Shown: positions 38,690 through 48,853, counted from the stretch's first letter. The stretch is 64,000 nucleotides of DNA from Geosiphon pyriformis (GCA_016748015.1 JAAOMT010000193.1:386858-450857); one strand, 5' to 3'. A program made the numbers and translations. Notes: generated by a model not told the origin, from the letters alone.

Positions 38690-40492
38690 GTGACAAAAAC
38701 TCCTAATCTTACTGTTCTTGAATTCTGCCATGCTATTTACACACAAAATTAAAGTGATCTTGGATTACCAAAAGGGTGTTGTCCAACAGAATCTGCCCTC
38801 ACTTATTATATTAACACCAGAATAAATTATCATATAGGAAAGGAAGAAGAACCACATGATGCAAAACTTGGATTGTATAGAGAATTATCACAATAGACTA
38901 CAAAAAAAGTAGCAATAATAGCTGCAACTATTGTCAAAATCCATTGAGAAATTGAGCAATACACCAATAAAAATTTTCCAATATCCACAGGAAACACTAG
39001 AGAATGCACCAACAAAACCAAAGAAAATTTAGAAACTAATCAGGAAAGTAACCAGCAAAAACTAGGAACACCTGCTCAAACACCAAAAAAAACTGTCACT
39101 CAATTAATAAAGAAACAACGTATTTATTCACCAGAAGATAAATCATACCATTTTTCACCAGAAAATAAGATACAAATTCTATTAGGAGCTGCATCATCAT
39201 CAATATCAACTCCACAAACACCAAGAACTCCTAGTTATACTGATAAAATTAAACAACGTAACTGGGGAGACATACCAATTACAGGAGGATATTCATCACT
39301 ATTTCAAAATCCTCTTTTTCAGCCAAAATTTAAAACAGGGTTTGAAAACCATGAAGAAGAGTCTGAATTGGAATCCGAAAAAGAAACCAGTGAAAAAACA
39401 ATCACAAGACCAGTCACTGGAACAAGCAGCCAGTCCAAAAACCAAGAAACTCGTGATCAAGAAAAAGAACCGGATATAAGAGAAGCCACCTTTAGGAATG
39501 CTTAAGAAAATATCATCCCACCTCCTCTTAGACCAATAAGCTCACCAGCAGAAAATGGCAATGAAATGACCACACCATACATTGCAAGACTAACAGATTT
39601 CTCAGGAGAGGAAGAAGAAACGGACATGCACACATGGCTCAGAGAAGCACAAAAAGCCATCCAGGCAAATAACTAGAATGACCAAAAAACAATTTAAACA
39701 TTACCTTTCTTCCTGAAAGACACAGCCAACTCGTGGTATCAAAGCCTGAAAACAAAATCCACAAGCTTCGTCGAATTTAAAAATGCACTCCTGGAGTATT
39801 TTAGCAACCCAAATACCATAATCCAACTACAGAACAAATTCAATACTATCAAGCAAAATACCAGTGAAACTGTCACCCAATATCTTGCTCGATTCAATCG
39901 AATTTGCCGTCAGATTAAAGCGATTAAACAAGGATACTACACTGATTCTCAGGTTTTAAATCAGTTTATTAGAGGATTAAAAAGCAGCATTTTAGGAAGA
40001 GTACACCCTGCTCACCTTAATTCTTTATCAGAAGCCATTACACTTGCCAGAGCCCTTGAATTGGCTGAGAAAAAAGCTAACCATAGTCAAATGGTTAACA
40101 TGGTAATGGAGGAAAATAAGACAGAAACATTAGAGAAAAGAGTAACGCAATTAGGGAAGGAACTCTCTAAGAAAATAGAAAGTTACCTCATCCTGGATCC
40201 AAGAAGAAATACATACCAACCATCCCAAAGACGCAGCCAGAAAGTTAGCAACAGTCAAAATAATCACCAGGAATTCAGAACAGAAATGCATGCCTGCCAT
40301 TTTTGCAAATGCATAGGATATTTGGTTAGTCAATGTCAAATGCGAATGATGCAGGAAGCATGCAAAAATAATTACTACATGCCACCCCAAATGCCCAGAA
40401 ACCAGTACATGCCAATACCATGCCAATATCCCACCACATATCAAAATCAAGGAGCTTACCAGCAACAGCCCATAATAGCCAATCTGAATTGA
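38690..40492 (+). pseudogene. Element D Gag
   Basis: One frame from about 38690 to the TGA at 40490-40492. It contains TPNLTVLEFCHAIYTQN at the start, an acidic, Ser/Thr-rich middle (39130-39500), and a capsid with TDMHTWLREAQKAIQANN, ANSWYQSLKTKSTSFVEFK and TQYLARFNRICRQIKAI. The zinc knuckle at about 40285-40335 reads CHFCKCIGYLVSQC, where the His of CX2CX4HX4C is Tyr (C to T). A Met/Pro/Gln-rich tail follows. In-frame stops at 38753, 38899, 38944, 39504, 39674 and 39696 can each be restored by one C/T or G/A change. No ATG is seen at the start; GTG at 38690 may be a mutated ATG. Confidence 0.75.
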
Positions 40493-40531
40493 CATTTCAA
40501 GACCCAAAATCAGCCCATGTGGAACTAGAAC

Positions 40532-41659
40532 GTGTTGGTCCAGAGAAATTCAAACCATGCCAAAACTAATCAACAAACCAATCCAAACTACCAAAATTAT
40601 CAACAAACTTACCTTAATATACTGGAAAATCTAATCATCAGAAACAATAACAGTAGAAACATAAACAGAACCAAAAATTCCTCCAACAAATTGAACCAGA
40701 CTATACCACCAGCAGTTGCCACCGAAGATAGCAGCCTCGCAGCTATTTTTCCTTTTGAATTAAAGGAAAACAAGACTATGTTCAGTGGAGCAGCATTGGA
40801 CGAAAAACGCCCAATCACTGCTATGTATATGGAAGCCACTGTAAACAATACCCCAATCAAACTTATCTTAGACAGCGGATCTGCTGGAAGCATCATAATG
40901 CTTCAATTAGTAAACCAACTGGGTTTCAAAGTTGATTGTGCTGTGACGTCCCAAATCATAACAGCTGATAGAAGTACAAAGCTGCCTCATGGCGAAATCA
41001 ACTCATTCCCTTTCGAAATCAATGGCATAGTAATACCTACAAAAGTATTAGTAATGGACGCTACACAATATCAAGCATTAGTAGGGAATAACTGGCTAAT
41101 AAAAGCCAATGCCACCCTAGACTGGATCACCCAAGAGCTTCTGATCAATTATAATGGCCATCAGGCCAAAATTCCAGCCACCTGTGGCCACTTTCAAAAA
41201 CCCAGCGCCAACCAAAGATTTACCTTCAAATTTGAAAAAAATCCAGCACTATCAGCCATTAAAACCTATCAGCTTTCTTGGGCTGATGACCAAAAAACAG
41301 GACTACCAGCCATACCAATGTGGACCAGCAAAGAAAAATCCGAATGGAACCAAGTAAGTTTACAAAAAAACCACCAGCGATGCAGACCAAAGCTAGAATG
41401 CTCAGTTTGCAAGAAGAAACTCTCATCTATGACTGTGTGCAGTGCACCAGACAAAGACCCAAGAAATCTCATTTACTACTATTGTAACCATTGTAACAAA
41501 GAAAAATACGGTTACCCAGAAAGACATAGAAAATGGGACGAGAAACCATGTTTTGTTTGTGGAGAATTATTACTAAGAGGGTGCGACTGGAACAACATAC
41601 CAGGCAGAGGAGGAACGTGTGATACAACTTGCCAATACACAATCCTCATCTGTGACTAG
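40532..41659 (+). CDS. Element D retropepsin and Cys-rich cassette
   Basis: Open for 375 residues in the Gag frame. Residues 1-75 are an Asn-rich linker. Residues about 100-215 are a retroviral aspartic protease with IKLILDSGSAGSIIMLQL (catalytic DSG intact) and QALVGNNWLIKANATLDW. The final 90 residues form a Cys/His-rich cassette: CSVCKKK, YYYCNHCNKEKYGYPERHRK, KPCFVCGELLLRGCDW and CDTTCQY, perhaps binding zinc. The same cassette is present but decayed in A, B and F. I know no named family for it. It would be part of Gag-Pol and is bounded by a TAG that is probably a mutation. Confidence 0.8.
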   Translation: MLVQRNSNHAKTNQQTNPNYQNYQQTYLNILENLIIRNNNSRNINRTKNSSNKLNQTIPPAVATEDSSLAAIFPFELKENKTMFSGAALDEKRPITAMYMEATVNNTPIKLILDSGSAGSIIMLQLVNQLGFKVDCAVTSQIITADRSTKLPHGEINSFPFEINGIVIPTKVLVMDATQYQALVGNNWLIKANATLDWITQELLINYNGHQAKIPATCGHFQKPSANQRFTFKFEKNPALSAIKTYQLSWADDQKTGLPAIPMWTSKEKSEWNQVSLQKNHQRCRPKLECSVCKKKLSSMTVCSAPDKDPRNLIYYYCNHCNKEKYGYPERHRKWDEKPCFVCGELLLRGCDWNNIPGRGGTCDTTCQYTILICD

Positions 41660-42880
41660 ATAAGAGGAGGAATGTCATTTGAAGCAGTGTTCAACAAAGT
41701 GTTAAAAAGACTACAGCACTACCCACACGATAAAAACAAGTTGTACAACACCACACAAGCCAAAGTAAGAGGAGGAACCACTGAAAAAATATGATGTTAG
41801 AAAAAGTCAGCCAAAGTAGCCGACAAAGTCGCCAGCTACAACATGTTTGACCCAGTAGACAAATTCCAGGACTACTACCAACAACTATGCCCCACTTGAC
41901 AAGAGCAAGAACAATACCTTGCCCAAATCAACACTTACCTCTGCGAAAACTGTCTTATCCCATGCCAAAATCAGTGCTGTGAAGAGTGTCAAGACAAAAG
42001 GGACTTAGAAAAAAAAATGGAAATTGAGAATCATCAGTCTCAAAATCAATCAATAAATCAACAAGACTCATCTGATGGTCCTGAGTCAGAAAAATTTATA
42101 GTCTATACCAACCTAGAACAAGTAACCGACATCCAATACTTTGACAATGGGCACTTAGGAATAATACTTGAAAGAGCCCATCCAACCAATGCTGAATTTG
42201 ATCTACGTTATCCAGAAGACCAATCCACAATGTTACCACCCAGGAGCATCACCAAAATCGACCTAAAAATAGCAGTTGAAATTCTGCCAAGAATAATGGT
42301 TCAAATAGCATCATGATCAAGCCTCACGAAAAAAGGAATAAGTGTTCAAGGAAGAGTAATTGACTCTGGATACACTGGAAATTTGATGGTTTTGCTACAA
42401 AACAATTCAGAAAAGCCTTATATTATTGAATTTAAAGAAAAGATTACACAAGCAATTTTCTTACTATTGGTAAAAATTGGGAAATTCATGCCAGTGGAAA
42501 ATTGTGAGGAATTATCACAAACAACGAAAGGAACTTTTGGTTTCGGATCGACAAAAAAAGGAATTAAAGCAAATTTTGCTGAAACAATAGAGGAAAAAGA
42601 CAAAGTAATTAAAAATGAACGGTCCATCATGCTCCTACCATATGGAAAATCAGAAATAAGAATAAAAAGGACAATTAAAGAAAAAGACCTAATATTTAAG
42701 CCCTATCCAGAAACTTGCCAACAGTTTTTCATAGGACTTACTAACCTTTTTATTCCAGCTGATAAAGCTCAATGGATAAAAATTCTTATCACAAACACCA
42801 CAGAAGAACCCGTCTATATTCCGGAAGATACCATCATTGAATACCTCAGAATGAAGCTAGAAAATGCATCAACACCATAA
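41660..42880 (+). pseudogene. Element D dUTPase region and second barrel-like segment
   Basis: Continues the same frame. The linker has YLCENCLIPCQNQCCEECQ near 41940. dUTPase starts near 42190: FDLRYPEDQSTMLPPRSITK, IMVQIAS then TGA (42314-42316) then SSLTKKGISVQG (RSSL with Arg CGA to TGA), RVIDSGYTGNLMVLLQNN (motif 3 with the Asp and Tyr present), KPYIIEFKEKITQAIFLL (motif 4) and FGFGSTKKGIK (motif 5). The second segment (about 42560-42880) has FIGLTNLFIPADKAQWIKI and IPEDTIIEYLRMKLE. The known dUTPase motifs are mostly kept, and one stop breaks it. Confidence 0.85.
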
Positions 42881-42964
42881 AAAATTTTAAATTTCCCAGA
42901 AATCGCTCTTTACTGTGAACTCACTTCAATAAATTGACAACAACTGTTAGAATGCTATCAATTT

Positions 42965-44389
42965 ATGCCAGAAGAATTGGCCAAATTAAACATTAGAACA
43001 ATGGATTCTGACCAACAGCAACAATTAAAAGCATTAATTTTAAAATACTCTGATATATTTTCACAAAATAGTGAATTTGGAAGAACCAACTTGGTTCAAC
43101 ACCAAATTCTCACTGAAGACACCAGACCTGAAAAACAACGTGCTTATTGTGTTCCACCAATGGAGCATAATTTTATCAGAGAAGAAGTCCAAAGCATGTT
43201 GGAAAAAGGAATAATACAACCATCAATGAGCCCATGGTTCTCACCAGTTGTTTTAGTAAGGAAAAAGAATGGAAAAATTAGATTTTGCATCAACTATTGC
43301 AAACTAAACAGCAAAACAACCAAAAACTCATATCCAATACCATTAATTGACGAAATCTTCAACATTTTTGGAGAAACAAAATGGTTTTCTACACTGGACT
43401 TGACCAGTGAGTACTGGCAAGTGGAAATGGACCCAAAGGACAGGCATAAAACAGCATTCACAACACAAAATGGCAATTATGAGTTCAATGTAATGCCATT
43501 TAGATTAACAAATGCTCCTGTGACATTCCAAAGACTAATGAACATAATTTACTCCAGAATCCTGTGGCAATCTGTTGTTGTCTACTTGGATAATACAAAT
43601 GTTTTCTCGTCAAAATTCACAGATCATCTCCAACATTTACAACAAGTTTTTGAGAAATTGAGACACACTGGACTTAAACTAAATCTAGAAAAATGTTTCT
43701 TTGGGAAAAATGAGCTAGCATTTTTAGGACATATAATTGGAAAAGATGGAATAAAACCAGATCCATCAAAAATAGACAAAGTGAAAAAATTTTTAGTACT
43801 TCGAAATGTTTTAGAAGTTAAAAGCTTTTTAGGACTCGTATCTTACTACTGCTGCTTTGTAGAAAACTTTTCAAACATCGCCAAACTCCTTAATTACCTA
43901 CTATCCAAAAATGTGAAGTTTGAATGGACTGAAGCACAACAAAAAGCTTTTGAGTACCTTAGACAAAAGCTCATTAAATCACCAATAATGATCTATCCAA
44001 ATTTCAACAAGAAATTCATTTTGGCCACAGATGCCTCTGAAACTAGACTTGGAGCTATTCTGTCACAAAAAGATGATAATGGAAGAGAACGTGTAATTGC
44101 TTATGCCAACAGAAGTCTCAGTACGGCAGAACAAAACTATGCAGCACATGAACTTGAATGCTTAGCAGTAGTCTGGAGTTGTGTTCACTTTAACATATAT
44201 TTACAGTACCAACCCTTTGAGATTACCACAGATCATAGAGGTCTGGTCTGGTTAAATAACAAGAAAGCACTAAAAGGAAAATACACCAGATGGTCACAAA
44301 CGTTAGCACCATACAATTATATTATAAAATACAAAGAAGGTACCAAAAATGCTAATGCTGACTGTTTGTCAAGAATGAAACATATATAA
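42965..44389 (+). CDS. Element D reverse transcriptase-RNase H
   Basis: Open for 474 residues. RT: IIQPSMSPWFSPVVLVRKKN, KIRFCINYCKLNSKTTKNSY, FSTLDLTSEYWQVEMDPKD (first catalytic Asp), MPFRLTNAPVTFQRLMN and VVVYLDNTNVFSSKF, where the second Asp of YxDD is Asn. Connection: FLGLVSYYCCFVENF. RNase H from about residue 350: ILATDASETRLGAILSQ, AAHELECLAVVW and EITTDHRGLVWL, so its acidic residues are kept. ADCLSRM ends the domain. Length fits a normal gypsy RT-RH unit. The start is a processing site within the polyprotein, not an initiation codon. Confidence 0.9.
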   Translation: MPEELAKLNIRTMDSDQQQQLKALILKYSDIFSQNSEFGRTNLVQHQILTEDTRPEKQRAYCVPPMEHNFIREEVQSMLEKGIIQPSMSPWFSPVVLVRKKNGKIRFCINYCKLNSKTTKNSYPIPLIDEIFNIFGETKWFSTLDLTSEYWQVEMDPKDRHKTAFTTQNGNYEFNVMPFRLTNAPVTFQRLMNIIYSRILWQSVVVYLDNTNVFSSKFTDHLQHLQQVFEKLRHTGLKLNLEKCFFGKNELAFLGHIIGKDGIKPDPSKIDKVKKFLVLRNVLEVKSFLGLVSYYCCFVENFSNIAKLLNYLLSKNVKFEWTEAQQKAFEYLRQKLIKSPIMIYPNFNKKFILATDASETRLGAILSQKDDNGRERVIAYANRSLSTAEQNYAAHELECLAVVWSCVHFNIYLQYQPFEITTDHRGLVWLNNKKALKGKYTRWSQTLAPYNYIIKYKEGTKNANADCLSRMKHI

Positions 44390-44598
44390 AAATCACCAAC
44401 CCACCCGCCATAACAACAATGAACAACCACCTTTACAAAAACCTTAGCCAATACTTGGAAACACTACAAATAGACAAAGAAATGCTAGTAAAAGAGCTAA
44501 TTAAGCTCCAAAAATTAGCAAAACACTATTTTATCTAAAATCACATACTTTATTACTGAAATTGACAAAATTCAGATAATCCATTAAGAGTTATAACC

Positions 44599-44730
44599 AT
44601 GGATGAAAAAGAAACTATTTTATTTAACATGCATTCAGATATTCATTCAGGCCACTTTGGAAAAACAGCAACCATCCAATGTGCAACTAGCCATTACTAT
44701 TGGCCAAAAATAAGTTCAGACATAATCCAA
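44599..44730 (+). pseudogene. Element D integrase, zinc domain before the gap
   Basis: Reads ETILFNMHSDIHSGHFGKTA and SHYYWPKISSDIIQ, the HH half of the HHCC zinc domain, in a different frame from the RT. The CC half and the catalytic core are lost in the run of N. Confidence 0.8.
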
Positions 44731-45441
44731 NNNNNNNNNNNNNNNNNNNNNNNNNNNNNNNNNNNNNNNNNNNNNNNNNNNNNNNNNNNNNNNNNNNNNN
44801 NNNNNNNNNNNNNNNNNNNNNNNNNNNNNNNNNNNNNNNNNNNNNNNNNNNNNNNNNNNNNNNNNNNNNNNNNNNNNNNNNNNNNNNNNNNNNNNNNNNN
44901 NNNNNNNNNNNNNNNNNNNNNNNNNNNNNNNNNNNNNNNNNNNNNNNNNNNNNNNNNNNNNNNNNNNNNNNNNNNNNNNNNNNNNNNNNNNNNNNNNNNN
45001 NNNNNNNNNNNNNNNNNNNNNNNNNNNNNNNNNNNNNNNNNNNNNNNNNNNNNNNNNNNNNNNNNNNNNNNNNNNNNNNNNNNNNNNNNNNNNNNNNNNN
45101 NNNNNNNNNNNNNNNNNNNNNNNNNNNNNNNNNNNNNNNNNNNNNNNNNNNNNNNNNNNNNNNNNNNNNNNNNNNNNNNNNNNNNNNNNNNNNNNNNNNN
45201 NNNNNNNNNNNNNNNNNNNNNNNNNNNNNNNNNNNNNNNNNNNNNNNNNNNNNNNNNNNNNNNNNNNNNNNNNNNNNNNNNNNNNNNNNNNNNNNNNNNN
45301 NNNNNNNNNNNNNNNNNNNNNNNNNNNNNNNNNNNNNNNNNNNNNNNNNNNNNNNNNNNNNNNNNNNNNNNNNNNNNNNNNNNNNNNNNNNNNNNNNNNN
45401 NNNNNNNNNNNNNNNNNNNNNNNNNNNNNNNNNNNNNNNNN
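44731..45441. other. Assembly gap (711 N)
   Basis: A run of 711 undetermined bases inside the integrase of element D. The colinear part of element B (about 30895-31900) is near 1 kb, so the gap size may be too small. Confidence 0.95.
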
Positions 45442-45561
45442 CCAATAGTTTTAATTGAACATTATTCAAAAAGATAATTAATCTTAGATCACAGCAAAAA
45501 TGATTTAACAACCATAAAAACACATGCAAAAGATTCCAAAATAGCAGTCAAAATTAAAACA

Positions 45562-46230
45562 ATGATACTTATTCCAGAAAACATCAACAATATAATTCAA
45601 CAATTAGTTGAAAGCTTACAACAATTAAAATTCGATCTGGAAATCACAGTTAATAGCTCCAAAATAACATACATAAAAAAAACAATAGAAAATCCAAAAA
45701 CAAGAAAAGAACATAATTTTGAATCATATAATATTGCCAAATATAACAACAAATTTATCAACAAAGTTATTGAAAAATTAGAGATAGCATTGGGCAATAT
45801 ATTAATAATAAAAGAAATAGAAATAAGTAAATTAATACCAGACACATTTAGCAACTTGAAAACGAAATTTCCAATTAATTACTGTTATTATCAACTAGAA
45901 AAGCACTTGAACATACAAATATTATACTCAAAAAACTCAACTAGAGTGTTTGACAAAACAACTATTCAATTATTAGAACCTTTCATTAGAAAAACCAACA
46001 CTACATTCCATTTAAAAACAGTTTACAGAATTTTCAAAGCATTTGAAAACTGTCACAAATTATTGTTGGACCCAACCATAAACATAATAACAACCAACAG
46101 TATTGGACGACTTACCAACTCGCAATTTCAAGAATTACAACAACAAATTAATAACACAGTATTAAACCACTATAGTAACTTAGAATTTAATGAAGAAATT
46201 AACTTTGATTTCAGTGGAGCTCAATCTTGA
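45562..46230 (+). CDS. Element D 3' ORF of unknown function
   Basis: Open for 222 residues between integrase and the 3' LTR. It has IQQLVESLQQLKFDLEITVN, INYCYYQLEKHLNIQILYSK, VFDKTTIQLLEPFIRKTN and LTNSQFQELQQQINN. Element A carries the same blocks in order (minus strand, about 9860-9480), so the protein is conserved within the group. No signal peptide, membrane helix or known motif is visible, so it does not look like an envelope protein. A helical, Gln-rich C-terminal part is likely. It ends just before the polypurine tract AAAGGAGGGGATAA. Confidence 0.6.
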   Translation: MILIPENINNIIQQLVESLQQLKFDLEITVNSSKITYIKKTIENPKTRKEHNFESYNIAKYNNKFINKVIEKLEIALGNILIIKEIEISKLIPDTFSNLKTKFPINYCYYQLEKHLNIQILYSKNSTRVFDKTTIQLLEPFIRKTNTTFHLKTVYRIFKAFENCHKLLLDPTINIITTNSIGRLTNSQFQELQQQINNTVLNHYSNLEFNEEINFDFSGAQS

Positions 46231-46243
46231 AAGGAGGGGATAA

Positions 46244-47117
46244 TGTTATGGTTTAAGAATTTAGCAAAAGAATCATAAAAATAATACAAACTATTCAATC
46301 ATAATATAGCATAGTAATAATCTTAGAAAGATAATGATTAACATAGTAGCAAACATCATCTTGCAATAGTGGCAAGCACTAGTTCACAATAGCAGCCAAC
46401 ACCAACTGGTAATAGCAGCAAACACCAGGTTGAAATATTAAAAAGAAAGTATTACAATGTGTTTTCTCATAGAACTACAAATATGTATATATATAGTAGC
46501 TTTAATATTGAGAAAAAACAATCAAGTAATAAAAATCATAACTTATTAAGCAATAAATCTAATTTTATCCAACAAACTCCACTTTAAATTATACTTTCAA
46601 ATTAAATATTCCAAGAAACCTTTAAATCAAAAAGAAATGAAAAAAAATATTTAAAACTGAATTATCACAATCCAAAGTATTAAGAAACTTACTTGTATTA
46701 TTTATTGAATGAAACTATCATTCATCAACTGAATCTCTTGGAAAAATAATCCTTGATCAAGATTATTCACATTGTTACTAATTGATAAAAGCTTTATTGT
46801 AAGAATTAGAAAAAGTGCTAAAGGCTATTAACATTTTGTGTTTCTAGATTAGAGAAACACATCAAACAATTGCAAGGATAGCCTCAGAGAAGACCTCAAA
46901 CAGTGGGTAGATTTCAGTTCAGCCTCTGAGAAGGAGTACATAAACACACACAATAATCAAGAATTGAAGAATAACTTACATTGCAACATTAAAAAGAAAG
47001 CCTTCAGTATAACATTGACATTATCACACAAATAGAATTGAGGAACTCACGAAAGACTGATTGCAATTAAAACGGAATATCAGCAATTAAATATAACAAG
47101 AAAACCATCCCGTAACA
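46244..47117 (+). repeat. Element D 3' LTR
   Basis: Starts TGTTATGGTTTAAGAATT after AAGGAGGGGATAA and ends CATCCCGTAACA. 874 bp, as in the 5' copy. Confidence 0.92.
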
Positions 47118-47391
47118 GTGTTTTAAAATAATTTACTATAGAAATTTTTAAGAATGGTTTCTAGATTTTTTTGGTTTCCAAATAAAATTTAATTTTTTTA
47201 TTAACATAAAAATTAAAAACTGATTTTGTTGGCCAATAGTTGTTAATTTAAGATAAATTTGGTAATATTAAAATAAAAATTTGCCAAATCTTAAATAGTT
47301 TGCTCTTATTACTTTTAATTTTGTCACTTTTTTAGATAATTAATATTGGTGCTGGTTTTCTGTTAGATTATATTTTACAGAGAGCACTAAA
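47118..47391 (-). pseudogene. Element F, leader and Gag start after element D
   Basis: Resumes F after D with the GTGT duplication. Colinear with A 17440-17697, including TTGGTGCTGGTTTTCTGT next to the primer-binding region. Confidence 0.7.
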
Positions 47392-48224
47392 TATTACAGA
47401 TAATTATTTGTAATGTTAAAACAAATAACAAATCTGTAACTTAATGCTTAATAGCTAAGAATGTTGAAAATTTTGAAGTCTAAAAATTTTGGTTAAATTT
47501 TTTATATAATAGACAGAAATTTAATTAATGGTTTTTTTCTATAAATTTTTTTTCAGCATAGTGGCTAGTTTATTTTAACAGTTATGTCTTTCTGGTAAGT
47601 TATCTTTAAATTTTTATTTTTGTTCACAGATTTTTTACTAAGCTATTCTTAATGTTAATTAATTAGTAAACAACAAAAAAAATAAAAATAAAAAAAAAAT
47701 AAAAAATAAAAAAAATAAAAAATAAAAAATAAGAAATTAGTATTTTATTAATAGCCATGATCAAAAGCTATTGGTTCAGTATAATTAAGTATTAAATTTT
47801 ATTAACATAAAGTATTGATAGTATGAAATAGATTAATATTTTTTTAATTAAGTAATGATAATATAAATGTAAATAATAATAGATGTTTTATTAATATAAG
47901 TATAATTTTATTTCAAGTTATAGAAAACTATTTTTTAAAAAAAGAGATATTATTATTCTAAACTGAATTGTTTTAAATTTTTTTTTGCTTCTAATACTCT
48001 TGCTATATATATATTATTTATGTTATACAAGATTTTTGAAAGTTTTTAATTTTTTTAAAAGAAATTCTGGAATTCTGAAAACTTGTAATTCTTTGAAAAA
48101 AATTTTGGAATTCTAGAATTCTACAATTTTTTAAAAGAAATTTTGAAATGCTTCTTTTTACTATGTATATTTCTAATTAGTTATTTTATTTATTTATTAT
48201 AATTCTTAATTTTTATGAGTAATA
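47392..48224 (-). repeat. Element F 5' LTR
   Basis: Starts TATTACAGATAATTATTTG (from TGTTACAG) and ends TTTTATGAGTAATA (from TAACA). U3 repeats of the GAATTCTGGAATTC type lie at about 48060-48140, as in A. Confidence 0.85.
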
Positions 48225-48853
48225 CTAACAAGTAGCCATAAATTTAGTTAACAAAAAAATATGGCATTTACTACTAAAAAAAAAAACTTTGAATTTGAAA
48301 TAATGTCTTTTGGTTTAACCAATACTCCAGCCACTTTTCAATAACTAATGAAAATCATTTATACTGAATTAATATGAAAATCAGTAATAGTTTACTTAAA
48401 TAACACTAATATGTTCTTTAAAATATTTGATGATCATTTCTATTATTTCTAACAAGTATTTAAAAGATTAAAAAGAGCAAAATTAAAATTGAATGCCACA
48501 AAATACTTTTTTGGAAAAACAAAACTCAAGTTTTTGGAATATGTTGTAAGCAAAATGACATAAAAACACATTCAAACAAGATTAAAATAGTTAAAAACTT
48601 TTTAGTACCAACAAATTTAACTAAATTAAAAGCATTTTTAAGATTTACTAAATACTACTGCCATTTTATTCAAAAATTTTCTAAACTGGTTCAATTACTT
48701 TACTAGCTTTAAGCCAAAAATACCAAGTATAAATAGACTAAAAAACAATAAAAAGTTTTTAATATATTAAGACAAAAGCTTATTTAAGCTTTAGTGTTAA
48801 TATATTTAAACTATAACAAATTACTTATTATTATAATTAATACATCAAACCAA
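48225..48853 (+). pseudogene. Element E, piece 3: RT to RNase H
   Basis: Colinear with B 29595-30215. Reads MSFGLTNTPATFQ, SVIVYLNNTNMFFKIFDDHF (YxDD position YLNN) and KYFFGKTKLKFLEYVV. It ends in ITTNAS-type RNase H sequence where G is inserted. Confidence 0.75.

Larger units (their letters stand above)
37731..47117 (+). mobile_element. Element D: youngest-looking Ty3/gypsy element, inserted in F
   Basis: Two LTRs of 874 bp each and an exact GTGT duplication. Gag, protease, Cys cassette, dUTPase and RT-RNase H all lie in one frame (38690-44389), suggesting a single Gag-Pol polyprotein, broken here by point stops. Integrase is in another frame and is mostly hidden by an assembly gap. Its LTR sequence differs from that of A, B and F, although the internal proteins are of the same group. 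Confidence 0.92.
33737..48224 (-). mobile_element. Element F: minus-strand gypsy element lacking pol, inserted in E
   Basis: LTRs of the A family at 33737-34398 (3', missing its U3 start) and 47392-48224 (5'). Flanking 4-mers are TTAA (33733-33736) and CTAA (48225-48228). B reads TTGA at the matching place. The internal part is colinear with A from its 3' end (near 9430) directly to its dUTPase (near 13690), so RT, RNase H and integrase are absent. Element D is inserted in its gag region. Confidence 0.85.

Noticed and set aside
40151-40507. Minus-strand frame of 118 codons
   Set aside because: Antisense of the D Gag, which has the zinc knuckle and capsid on the plus strand.
44687-45529. Long open frames through the N run
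   Set aside because: They consist mostly of undetermined bases, so they are artefacts of the gap.
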